Shown here piece after piece: positions 12,380-23,853 of a DNA stretch of 64,000 nt; the first letter of the stretch is position 1; each line of letters begins with the position of its first letter. The notes under the pieces are model-generated. The model did not search any database, was not told the origin of the DNA, and saw nothing but the letters and a program-made list of their open reading frames with translations. The position numbers were made by a program, and so were the translations under genes. Origin of the DNA: Sebastes aleutianus. Lineage: Eukaryota > Chordata > Actinopteri > Perciformes > Sebastidae. Where the stretch lies: contig CAKAKS010000039.1 of the NCBI GenBank assembly GCA_916700875.1, positions 19,586,367 to 19,650,366 of the forward strand. The letters are read 5' to 3'.

Positions 12380-12387
12380 AAACTCAC

Positions 12388-12491
12388 CAGCTTGCGTTGA
12401 CACCAACCACAGACGCCACAAAGAGCCACCAGCCAAACAGCACACACTGTCACTGCGAGGGAGACCAGGAACACACTGAGGGACACTGAGC
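12388..12491 (-). CDS. syt7: Synaptotagmin-7-like transmembrane exon (internal)
   Basis: Synaptotagmin-7 is a vesicle/lysosome membrane protein with a short luminal N-terminus, one transmembrane anchor and two calcium-binding C2 domains. Seen: a 104-bp minus-strand exon with acceptor gtttacag and donor gtgagttt, entering in phase 1 and leaving in phase 0. It encodes 34 residues: SVSLSVFLVSLAVTV, CAVWLV, then ALCGVCGWCQRKL. The end matches my recollection of SYT7 (LCGLCHWCQRKL, followed in the next exon by GKRYK), including the exon border after L. The hydrophobic stretch is about six residues longer than I recall for mammals. The flanking exons were not found, so gene intactness and the paralogue (a or b) are unknown. 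Confidence 0.72.
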
Positions 12492-14013
12492 CTGTAAACA
12501 CACAAACACACGAGGCACAAAAGAATGAGTGATGCTTCTTTTGCATACATTGTTACATTTTCTTCATTATGTGTCAAATAAAAACATGTTGTTTTTTTTT
12601 CGCTACAGAGGTGATTGTATGCCACAATAAATCACGTTGTCAAAGGGGGCAACCCAAAACAAAGCTCTCCCTCCGCGTCTAATTGAATAGCCGGCAGAGC
12701 TGCCATTTTTGCATTCTGTCATAAGGAGCTGAGAAATACAATCTCATCACTACCCCCTTCATGCCGGAGCATTTCAATACCTTTCCAATAAGGGCTGCAG
12801 CCAGGCATCACTCAGTTGCACACACATCACTGTCATGGTGTCACAGCTTGTTAACTGACAGGCTGAGAGTGAAGGGAGGAGGGGGAGGGAGATGGAGAGG
12901 CGAAAGGAGAGGAGGGGAGGCTGACAATACATGAGAGCTCATGATTAATGGGTATCAGTAGATGGCCAGTGAGAGAGGTGGCTCTGGAAGAGAGTCATAA
13001 AAAAGCATCATCTATTGCTGAGTGTGTGTGTGTGTGAGACAGTTCACACCTGTGCGGCTGTGTCTGTTTACACGCCGGTTATGATACTGTTACAATAAAT
13101 GGATCTCCACTCGTGAGCACCTTGCGTCTCAGATTGCACACATTTAAACAATTCAATGGCCTTCACTTTAGAGGACAAGGATATAAAGCCTCATTGAGCT
13201 TTGATATTTGCGCAGCGGGGAGGATGCTAATGTATTCAAATTCACCATTTCCTTCTAACAATTCAGATTTCCTAAATATACAGTGATAAACGGGTGTCAG
13301 GATGCATTTTCACACACCGCTGAGTGACAAACACTGACAAACACCCGTGCTTTCCTTTCAAACACCGGGTTTGTCTTCTCCCCAATTGCTGTCTCCTTCC
13401 CTTCCTCTGCTTGTCACAACTGGCCTTTTCATCTCACTCCTCCATCGGATCTGTGCTTTATTCTCCGCCTCGCCAAGTCCTCTGGGAACAGACGGGCTCT
13501 AAAAGGAGGAACAGTGGTGGGTAAACTTGTTTTATATGGAAAATAAGACTGGGACCAGCCCTCTATTCCAGTCTTCACTACTGATTTGAAGTCGACGTGA
13601 CACCTGAGGCCACTTGCAGTGAGAAAACAGAGTTCATAAAGAACAGCTCAGACAATGGACAACAAATCTAATGAGGTAGATGATGATTAGACTTGTACTG
13701 TTGCTACTGTGGAAAATCTTGGGTTGTGGATGGAGAGACTCTGCAGGGAAAGATGGAGGTGAGTGGCTAACTTCAGCTGTGCAGTGAGTCTTCAGTGAAA
13801 CCAAGATAAATCGTCTTGTTAATCCACTCCACTGGTCTTATGTTGACTGTCCTGATTTCACTCATAACAGTCAAAACAAAAACAAAAGAAACATATTTTA
13901 ATCATCATGCAAAACTGGAAATGGCTAACAATATAGATGGTGTTACCAACTGCTTCTTTTCACCTGCCAATGGCCGGTGCAGTTGCCATTGCTGCCTCCA
14001 TTGTTTTCAGTGT
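12492..14013 (-). other. Intron upstream of the syt7-like exon
   Basis: It is taken as intron because the exon needs a 5' partner at higher coordinates. It contains GA-rich DNA (12860-12920) and a short GT tract (13022-13036). No exon was found. Confidence 0.45.
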
Positions 14014-14515
14014 TAACACGACGGCAACGCCTCCACACTTCATATATTATGTATAGAAGTCTATGAGAAAATGACCCTACTTCTCTCTTGATTTATTACC
14101 TCAGTAAACATTGTAAACATGAGTTTATGGTCTCAATCGCTAGTTTCAAGTCTTCTTCAATACAGCATGATGTTCATTTAGTGAATTATGGTCCCATTTA
14201 GAGTCCAGGAGACCATAAAGCAGGGTATGCTTTAGAGCGTGGCTACCTTGTGATTGACAGGTCGCTACCACGGCGTTTTCCGGTCTGAGAGTTGTCCGTG
14301 TTTTCGTCTTACGACTTTAACCCTTTCACAGTGTGCTTTCAGTTCATGAAAGTTAATTATAACCTTTTTGGTTGCCTAAAAATGTCTAATTCAGTGTTTG
14401 GTTGTACTTAGCTCCAACCTCTCGTGTCACTTCTGAACACTTCAAAACAGCAGTCCACAAACCAATGGGTGACGTCACGGTGACTACGTCCACTTCTTAT
14501 ATACAGTCTATGGTA
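14014..14515. repeat. Dispersed repeat family E
   Basis: 14400-14515 is the reverse complement of 3682-3828, sharing the block gtgacgtcac and cacttcttatatacagtctatgg. The stretch before it (agtctatgagaaaatgaccctacttctc) looks like the rest of the same element. Confidence 0.65.
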
Positions 14516-16246
14516 TGAAGGCCTTTATATGTTACTGGTAGTCCACTCAGAAATACATTCATGTCCCCTTAAGCCTGGCCAGCAATTTTAAAACACTTAA
14601 AGATGCGCTTGCTTGAGGTACAAAGTAGAGCCACAAAGTTTTCAAACATGGATTTTTAGAATATAGAGATAAAGGCAAACATTTTATATAGAATAATCTT
14701 TTGTTTTAATCGAACTACAATGAATTAACAAACCTTTTAATGCTTTCATCTACAAGAGGAATTAGTGTGAGGTGCATAGGATAATAAATACAAGTCAATT
14801 AAAGGTTTACACTCTTCATTAGGTTTGGATCCTACAACATCTCTTCCCAGGCAGGTGCTCCAACCTACCATACCAGTAGGAGTCCCTTGTGGGAGGTAGG
14901 TACTGCCTGAGAGATAAACATCTTAAACACCTTAATCATCACATACTATATGAGCTAATCTCCTGACATCAGCAGTTGCTCCAGACTGGAAAACACTTGA
15001 TGCGACTTGACTGATCTGATATCGAAGTATAATCAGCGTAATAGTCATTACAAGTGACCCCAACATTATTTATCTATACGATCAAAGAGACTGCTAATGG
15101 TACAGAGACACGTCCATGCCCTCCTGAGCATGAGAGAGTCAGTGAAACACAGCCAGCTCCTCAATGATGAATATCACTATTCATAGATGTCCATAAATAG
15201 ACGCAGGCTATATACTCTGTTACTGTATATTCATAGAGAGGTCAATAAAGTTGAGTCCATTAGATATCAGCAAGGGTAGCGATGGACTGGTCTCCAGCTA
15301 AGGGCATCCATGGTAGCATCAGTGCTAAGTGGCTCAGTGATGGATGCTCTGATTTCTGAAGGGCTCAGAGAAAGTCAGGTGGATCTGTGAAAGCCGGCAG
15401 CTGATGTAGGGGGCTGAAGGTCGGGGGGTGGGGTGAAGGGTGGTGTGCTTTATGATCAGTGTCAGTCGTGAGAGATGAGGGAGTAAAAAAGCCTCCAAAT
15501 AAAATGCAGCATCCACAGAGGCCACGTTACCGCACTCAGTCAATGGACAGCTGGATTCCCACTTCATGGAATATGACTTCCTTTTAAGACGCTACAGAGA
15601 AGCATGGTGCGCAGGCAGCGCCCAGGAATAAAAGGAAGGAAATACACTGCGTGGAGGTATTAGGGAGATATGCAAATCCTTTGCACTATGGCTGTGTGGA
15701 AAAAGAGGCATCATTAGAGTAAGAGAAGGCTGCGCTACACACAGCTATCACAGCACTCAGGAAATTCAATTTATCCTTCCCCTTGAACAAAACAAAAATT
15801 TCTGCTTGAAATACTCAAACAGGTGATGCATTATTAAGGTGAAAGATAAAACAGTGTTTGGATGCTGAAACTGGAATAAAGAGACAACTACACTTGATGT
15901 TAAACTGCTAATGTGGTAATCGTCACTATATTTAACTAGGTAAGGAAAGAAAAATACTCCCAATGGAGAGCGATGAGTCACATCGAAAACGGCACGACTC
16001 GGTAAAAATGACAAGTGCGCTGAAGAAGCCATTGAACCCTTTGATCAGAAGCCTTTAGAAGTCAGAGCACTCTTGAACTTGAAAGTGGTTTATTTGTTTT
16101 AGATTTCAGTGGCTATCTCTTTTTCATGCACATAAAAGGAAATAAATGGCACTGCGCACTGGGGTGAGGAGTGACAACGATGGTGTAAATGAGCTCACTG
16201 AAGAGGACAACAAAGATCAAGTCGTGCTGCGGTTAAATATAGACAT
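14516..16246. other. Non-coding stretch, no gene seen
   Basis: It appears single-copy. The short minus-strand frames at 15334-15567 and 15766-16032 have no family resemblance. It probably lies in a syt7 intron. Confidence 0.45.
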
Positions 16247-16250
16247 TTAA

Positions 16251-17293
16251 CCCCCTGAGACCCGCGATCCTGACCGACTTTACTGTCTTTCAGAGGCTGT
16301 GGCAGGTTGAGTTATAGTGCTAGAGTGAACAGATATGAAACTATAAACCTAAGGAATCCATTGGTACCAACATTGTCATGCTAGCTTGTTGGCAAGAAGG
16401 CTTAATAATGCTCCAAAGTTGGGCTACATTTTGGCATGGAAAAAACGGGCATGGCCATTTTCAAAGGGGTCCCTTGACCTCTGACCTCAAGATATGTGAA
16501 TGAAAATGGGTTCTGTTGGTACCCATAGTTACATAAATTGGGTATCACTCTGAAGCTGAGACTCTTGTGGATCCAAAGAGCCCAATTGTATTCATGTGTG
16601 ATAATGTTAGTCCCCATAGTAGCCATTTCATTGTAATAAGACCTCTCTGTATAAAATGTGACCTCTAGGATAATCACAGCCTCATGAAACTTTACAGCCA
16701 CAAACTAGAGACCTAGAGCATTCAGAGGATGGATGGCCTTCCTATGTAGATTGACAATAAGGGGGTTTCTGAGCAGTTTCCAGAACAGAAAGTGCTCGCT
16801 ATCTAATCGTTTTTGATACCAAATCACAGCATGACTTTTTCTATGGTGTTCCTCGAGGTCTTGGTGTCTTAATGGGGTATTTTGGAGGGATTATTGATCA
16901 TTTTTTATCAATTCTCGAATTGGTAAAAAATGGTTCAATTTAGCACTAAATCTGTGTAACAGATGGTATCAACCCAAAATGTGCTGCAACAATTCTTGAG
17001 ACATAAATGAGCATGAGGATGGTCAACATATACTTCTATCATAATGTTCTAAACTTTTATACATGTTCACAATTTATTTTTAATAATTAATTAATTCATG
17101 TTTATTTCTGATTTATTACTAAAACAACTTGACACACAGTGCTGAGCTGAGCACCTCAAATTAATCTTCAGGTTCCCAGCTTTCAGATGACGTACACCAC
17201 TTCTATGTGACATCTACTGTTGACCTGCTATCTCCCCCTAAAGACCCCCTGTAACTCCCCTAAAAAGACAAAAACTATGTGGGTCTCAGAGGG
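16251..17293. mobile_element. piggyBac-like MITE flanked by TTAA
   Basis: TTAA stands on both sides (16247-16250, 17294-17297). The ends CCCCCTGAGACCCGC and GTGGGTCTCAGAGGG are inverted repeats. TTAA duplication with CCC-starting ends is the hallmark of the piggyBac superfamily. No transposase is present. Bases 16345-16520 are clearly related to the core of the hAT-type family B. Confidence 0.85.
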
Positions 17294-17297
17294 TTAA

Positions 17298-18419
17298 AGG
17301 GTAAAAACGCAAAGGCAGAACTTGCAGAAAAGCTCCGTGTCTTTAGTATGGAGAGCTCTTAGTGCATAGCAGCATTGAGTACAACAAGCATTGCAGAGTG
17401 GGACTGTGCATGTAGGTGATCTGGCCCACATGCAGTGAGCTAAGCCAAGCAGAAAGGGACCAGTCCTCAGGGGTAGGAGAAATTGCTAATTGGACAGGCG
17501 GAACTGGAGCAGTGTCCAGTCAGCAAAGCTGCCACACCGCATCTTTATGCTCAGACTGAGGTGGAGAGGGCAGTGCCTCAGAAGCTCCGGGTGCAAAGCT
17601 CACAGCCTGATCGCCACTTCAAAGTGCCCCCTCCTTGTACTGGAGCTCGGGTTCTGCCCTCCTCAGAGCCACAGAGCTGCTGTTGGGGTAATCCTCAGAT
17701 GTCACTCAGATGTCTTTATAGTCTGTCCCCTCTGAGGCACAATCTGTGTGCAACAGCAGAATGTTACTTACTTCCAGTTATATTTTGATACTGAGTGTTT
17801 TAAATTGCTCCCATCTACCTTCTGGCCCAATACGCTGCAGCTTATTGCCTATTGTTTTTGGAGTTATTTCTCCAGACAAAAGACTGAGTGGTTGTAAACA
17901 GCACATACATTTGACGGAACCTAAATATTTGTCCCTTGCTCGGGAGTCGCACAAAATAATTTGCGGGGGAAGAGTGTAAAATTCATTCAAGAAGGGAGAT
18001 GTGGATAAAATTAATAATCACAGTGGTAAATAATGTCATTGTCAAATAAACTGATGTGGTGACATTTCACACAGTGAGCTCTGGGGTGGTTGCTATACCA
18101 GTACGGTGCTCAAAGGATGAGCTGTTGTTTTGGCATGTTTTAGCCCTTTTACTGTTGTTGCAAAGCCAGCCGGTCTGGCGGGACTCAGTAGGCATTTGCT
18201 CGAGACTGAAACGTCATTTCAAGTAGGATGTATGACAGATGATTGACGGTTGTCTCCTCCATGCAGACATCATTGTGAAACCTTCCCACAGCTATTTTAA
18301 ACGAATGTACCATTTGGTATTTGTTTTTGATTTAGTTACAACCCCCAAAATACATTGCGGCGCTCTGAAAATGTCAAATATCTCATCTAAACTATTCTAC
18401 AGTTGCAGAAGCATGCTTT
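17298..18419. other. Non-coding stretch, no gene seen
   Basis: Overlapping short frames at 17483-17990 on both strands show no motif. No repeat family is recognized. Confidence 0.4.
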
Positions 18420-18640
18420 ATTTTAAAGCAGCAGTGCGTAGAAATGGAGCAAATAAGATTAAAAAAAGTTATTTTTATAAAAGGACTATATTTCTATCAC
18501 TATATCCTGACAGTAATGAACAACCAATCAGAGCTGGAGCTGGTCGTCTATGAGCAGCTGTCAATCAACTAGGCAGCGCTGATCAAGTATGAATCAATGT
18601 TCATATGTTTTCAGAAACATCTTGTAGTGTACTGTTTAGC
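18420..18640 (+). repeat. Dispersed percomorph-type repeat J, partial
   Basis: It begins ttaaagcagcagtgcgtag and contains aggcagcgctgatcaa and atgttttcagaaacat, matching parts of 52222-52750 in the same orientation. The interior is deleted relative to that copy. Confidence 0.7.
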
Positions 18641-20160
18641 TGACATCTAGTACTGTACTTGCACAAAAAAAAAAATCTTTAAATACAAATTTTCATGATC
18701 CTTGACAACATGTTTGTTTATTGTTTGTGTTCCCAACTTCCTGAGTTTGCTTTTGGCAGGGACTACTATACGTCTTGGATGTCAGTGTTTTTTCCACCAC
18801 CCCTTAATGTTACATTACCGTGCCACGATAATTTAGAGCAACAACAGGCAACTTAATGTTCTCTGTGATGGATTAGCTATCTCAGGCAAGTTGGCAGCAA
18901 AGGTCAAAAGCAAATTGATCTGGAAGGTATAGCGAACATCCATTTATCTAAAAAGCTTGGGCATGCTTTGGGAAATTGATGGTAGTAATGTTGACTTTAT
19001 GCAATTTGCAGCAATTTGCAGCACGTGGGGAAATGACGGACACAATTCTGGTATGGTCCTTTAACCACTCAGAACTCCCAGTCCACAATGGAAACTAGAG
19101 CCTCATGCGCTGCAAATCACATGGATGTGTAGAGCAACCAGTGAAATTTTGACAGGTGGAGAGAGCACATGTGGTGTGAGTGAGTGTCTCTTGCATCCCC
19201 TGTAGGCTACAGGGAGCTCTGTCTGTCCTCTGTCCCTGTATGCTCCCTGTGGCTCAGCTGCAGCACTGCTGTGCTGTCACAGAGGCTGTTTCACAGCGAG
19301 AGTAAGAGGACTGCCACCCACGTTCTGTCTGCTCTCAGATGAGGGATGAGATCCATCTCAGCCCAGTGACAAGCCGGGCTGGAGCTGGACCAGCAAGACG
19401 TCATGTGACACATGCCTGGTGTCACCTATAATGGCACCATCATCTTATTAGCACCTCTGACACTGAATGGGTATATCACCCATAAAAGCCAACAAGATCT
19501 GGACACTCGGGGTGTAAGTGAACTGAAGCTGTGATAATGTTTTAATATAGTTACAAAGGGAACAGAATCAAGTGTGGTATTTTTTCCTGACTCTGCCGTA
19601 TAACAGATATATACGGCATGAAAAGTAATATTGATACAACTGATGCTATTTTTAATATTCTTATGTGACTTAGACAAACACTACATTTCATAATGTATAT
19701 TTATGAGTCCTTAATATGGCTTAGATATCCTTTGGCGTAGACCATTTTATGTAATTATTTAAGTGTCAACAAATATAATACCCACATAAATAAAACATTT
19801 TTAGAAATACTCAGTTTTCTTATCGAGTGTATGCTAATGGTAAATACTCAGAGTGTCTGTGAAAAACAACCAGCGGCCTGCTCACAGTGAGATTGAATAG
19901 CTGAATAGCTTAACTTCTGTGTAGTAAATCGGGGACTACTGTCAAAATAACATACTGCAATGAAAATAATGACTGTGTGATTACTGAATATTTTTCTTTT
20001 CAGCATATTTAAAGTCCCAGTGAAGAAGAAGTTAGAGCGTCTTTAGCTTCTGTACTGTGAGTATTCCCCAGTGAAACTGAATATTTGAGCGGTGTAAAGT
20101 TACAAAAGGGATTTAAATCAAATCCTTCGCATTTGATTGGACCGCTAAAAAGTGTCCGGC
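18641..20160. other. Non-coding stretch, no gene seen
   Basis: Single-copy-looking DNA. 19140-19420 is GC-richer and contains many CTGT/CTCT phrases, but I see no exon with matching splice borders. Confidence 0.4.
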
Positions 20161-20164
20161 TTAG

Positions 20165-20680
20165 AATGTAGCGCTATAGACTGTGTATAAGGATGTATGA
20201 CGCATCTCCACTTCCTCCCACTGTACAGAAGTGAAGCCAAAATATTCCGGATACCGGAGCTGCCATCTTCAGATTTTAACGTCATTTGGAGCCAGAGTCT
20301 GCGCAGTAGTGATCGGACGGTGGAGCCGCGGTATCTAGGTCACATTCCCGAACCAATCGCAAGCCGAGCGCGGCCGCAGCTTGTCAGCGAGAGAGACTCA
20401 CAGCTGCCACTCATGACGTCTCAACCCCTTTTTATAGCATCAAATAACTAATTAAAACCAAACTTATAAGAAAAATGAACACTTGAACACTCATCAGCGT
20501 GATATGAACTACCTAAAATGACAGAAACCATCTTTGGGAAAAATGTACTTGACGTGTACTTTGACTTTTTAGTTTGGCCCATGTCCCATCCACTAACATA
20601 GAGGGGGCAGGATTTATGAGCTATACTGCATCCAGCCACCAGGGGGCGATCAAGATGTTTTGGCTTCACATTAGGGGAGA
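20165..20680 (+). repeat. Dispersed repeat family F, copy 1
   Basis: It shares long blocks with 29965-30775: ccacttcctcccac, gaagccaaaatat, gagctgccatctt, agccagagtctgcgcagtag and aattaaaaccaaactta. It starts near a tatagactgtgtata motif typical of fish MITE ends. Confidence 0.75.
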
Positions 20681-21290
20681 TGTCCAACCCCCCAGGAAGA
20701 GCGCCGGGCTGTGAAGCAAATTTTCTTAGCCAAACGCTGGTACTACAACTTCCGTGTCCGTCGCATGATGCCATTGGGCCCAAAAACACTTTTTCCCATA
20801 GACTTACATTGGGAAAGAGACGTCTGTAGCTCAGCAGATAATGCTTTTGAGGTAAATGAACCCAGTATGAACACTTGAATAGCCCTTATTTAAATCATTA
20901 AGTCCTAAAAGTTCTAAAATGCACTAATAGTCGAATCCAGAGTTATTTTTCTTCCTCCGTTCGTGTGAATGAGACCCAGACCGAGGCTGGAGCGAGGACT
21001 GGGAGGCGGAGTTAAAGGAAACGCTACTGCGCCCGCTCTACGGGCCCAAAGGATGCGGAAGATCGCCGGATGATTTGGGTACTTTATCACTCAGCAGTCG
21101 AGCCATTTTGGCTTCATGACCCACTGAGCAACTCTAATAGGAACGAACGGGAGCTCACCTACAACGCTGTATCCAGTTCTCTTTATACATCCATGGAGAT
21201 GTCATGTCGTCCATCTTTATATACAGTGTATGGCTACAGCACACACACCTCGCTTGTCGCTAAAAGTTGCAGATTGATTGATGGATGGAT
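20681..21290 (+). repeat. Dispersed repeat family G, copy 1
   Basis: It matches 48556-49085 (reverse) and 38815-39105. Shared blocks include caacttccgtgtc, gggcccaaaaa, gagacccagaccgaggctgg and cattttggcttcatg. It ends near tatacagtgtatgg. Confidence 0.75.
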
Positions 21291-22775
21291 GTCATGATAT
21301 CATTGGTATTGATCCATACTAGCTTACGTAAGCACACGTCATATTTAGTTTTACAGGAAGAAAAGATTATTGGATTTTGAAATAAAAATAAGAAGAAACT
21401 GATTTTTTTTTTTTGCATATATTGTGATTGGCAATATGATCTAAAACGGTTAAAAAGGCATTTTTCATTTCATCTAGAATTTAAAGAGGCATATACAGAA
21501 TCAGCTCTGTTTGATGACTTGCATACTTCTTTATATCACCAGTTTGGGCACCTATTGTTCTTCATATTATCCTTTTCTTAGAGCCTCTCCCCTTCATAAA
21601 AAAAAACTGCAGCCTAGTGAAAACTGCGTGATAATAATATGTTGTATGTTTTCTGTAAAAAATGATGAAGCCCTAGTTTCCGGAAATCAACCCGCTGATT
21701 TTGAACTAATTGTCTTTATTGTTGTGATCTCAGCGGGAGGTAAATTAATCAAATTTTAATTAAATTATTGAATGAGTGATAACGATAACATTTTGGTTTC
21801 ATCTAAATCCAGATGAGAGGACTTTATTCAGTATGCATGGTCTTAATCTATCACACAATCTATCAGTGTCTCTGCCATAATGTTCTCCTCCAGCTCTGCC
21901 TCAGAAAGACTGAATTAACTGGTCAGATTGAAATGGATGACTTTCATATGTTAAGCCACAAGAAGGACTCAACACATTTACCAAGGACACCTCACAGGCC
22001 CACTTGTTTTCCAATTTGTAAGTGCCCCCGCCTCGCATCAAACACACATTAATAATGGATTAGAGTCATATATCACCAGAAACACTGCTTTAAAAAAGGC
22101 TAACTCATCTGCCTGCTCTGATTTGATTTTAGTGGTGCACATTTGTCAGTGCAGTTTACCAGCTAATTGCATATTTAGGTGACTTTGATTGTGCCAGATC
22201 TGAAGAAAATATTCAGAAATAGGATCATTGATTATGCTTCTCAAAGAAGAAGTACCTCTTGGCTTCACCTCTCTGCTCTTTTCTAAGTACTCTTCACACT
22301 TTCACCTCCTGTGAAAGTGAGTGTCACACAGGGACAAGTGGCTGTTATATATTCCAGAAACCTGATCAAGCTGAATGAGCTTCTCCTGTTTAGTGACCCC
22401 AGAGCTTTAAGATGTTATGGCTTCCTCGCACAGTTAAAAACATCCTATTACTCACCAGTCCCACTGATGCCCTTCACTTTATTGACTTAAGTCCACATGG
22501 TGGCTGTTGATACTCTGGAGGTAGACTAGTGTCCATCTCAGTAATGAGCTGTAAACTAAGTCAACCATGACTAACATTATTCCAGGTTCAGTGGCATTAA
22601 ATTGCCTATATATAGCCTATTTGATTTGTTGTGATGAGCAAGGTTAGGGTTTACAATAAAACAGCTCCTCACTGAATTGTTTTACGGCACTTCTTCCCTG
22701 GTGTCTCCTCCATTCCCTCCGTTTCAGTACATTCATTATTACTCCCAATTGATCATTCACTAAGCCCTGCCTCCC
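21291..22775. other. Non-coding stretch, no gene seen
   Basis: AT-rich, with a T-run (21402-21414). No recognizable exon or repeat family. Confidence 0.4.
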
Positions 22776-22778
22776 TTA

Positions 22779-23850
22779 GGGTGTTTTCACATATAGTATT
22801 TTTTAAAGGATCCAAACTCAGTCCTCTTAAAGTGGACCAATAAGTGGACCAACAGAAAAGGGACTTAGTTCTTTTTGCGTTCACATTGTCCGTTCATTTG
22901 AAAGAGGACTGATGTCTCTTTCTGATCCACTTCAGCTCCAATGAGGCCTCAGTCCTCTTTCTGTTCACACTAGGGCTGCAAATCGATTAGAATATTTAAT
23001 CACGATTAACTGCATGATTGTCCATAGTTAATTGTGATTCATTGCAAATTAATTTCACATTTTTTTCTGTTCAAAATGTACATTAAAGGGAGATTTTTTT
23101 AAGTATTTAATACTCTTATCCACATGGGAGTGGACAAATATGCTGCTTTATGCAAATGTATATTATTGGAAATCAATTAACAACATAAAACAATTACAAA
23201 TATTGTCCAGAAACCCTCACAGGTACTGCATTTAGCATAAAAATATGCTCAAATCATAACATGGCAAACTGAAGCCAACAGGCAACAACAGCTGTCAGTA
23301 TGTCAGTGTGCTGACTTGACTATGACTTGCCCCAAACTGCATGTGATTATCATAAAGTGGTCATGTCTGTAAAGGGGAGACTCGTGGGTACCCATAGAAC
23401 CCATTTTCATTCACATATCTTGAGGTCAGAGGTCAAGGGACCCTTTTGAAAATGCCATTTTTTCCTCACCAAAATTTAGAGTAAGTTTGGAGCGTTATTT
23501 AGCCTCATTCCCAACAGGGTATATGACATGGTTGGTAGCGATTCCTTAGTATTCCTCATAGGATGCTAGTATCTTCACTCTAGCTTTAACACTGAGCCCG
23601 GTACAACCTAAAAATCGCATTAACTTTTACAGCCCTAGTTCACACTATAGTTTCTCTGGAGCTCAGACTTTACTTTTGCTATAGTTTTTTTACTTGGACG
23701 TGGCACTTGCCATGCACTCCTCAGGATATGGTCTGAGTACGGTTGGTTTCAGAGGGGTCTGAGTTCTTTTGGAGTGTTCACATATGCGCAAAAAATGCTG
23801 ACTAATCGCTCGTTTGGAGGGCTGAAAGGGAGGGAAGTGTGAAAACACCC
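22779..23850. mobile_element. PIF/Harbinger-like MITE carrying a nested hAT-type MITE
   Basis: The ends GGGTGTTTTCACA and TGTGAAAACACCC are perfect inverted repeats, with TTA on both sides (22776-22778, 23851-23853). A 3-bp TWA duplication and this kind of end fit PIF/Harbinger. About 400 bp belongs to the host element. The rest is the insertion at 22971-23637. Confidence 0.82.
22971..23637 (-). mobile_element. hAT-type MITE family B, nested copy
   Basis: The ends are tagggctgcaaatcgatt and ttacagccctA, and the exact 8-bp duplication gttcacac lies on both sides (22963-22970, 23638-23645). The body is the reverse complement of the 41160-41850 copy, including aagatatgtgaatgaaaat read on the other strand. 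Confidence 0.92.
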
Positions 23851-23853
23851 TTA

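Noticed and set aside
20820..20875. tRNA-like text (gtagctcagcagat) suggesting a Pol III A box
   Set aside because: The related copy at 48.9 kb does not keep a matching B box at the right distance, and no cloverleaf could be drawn.
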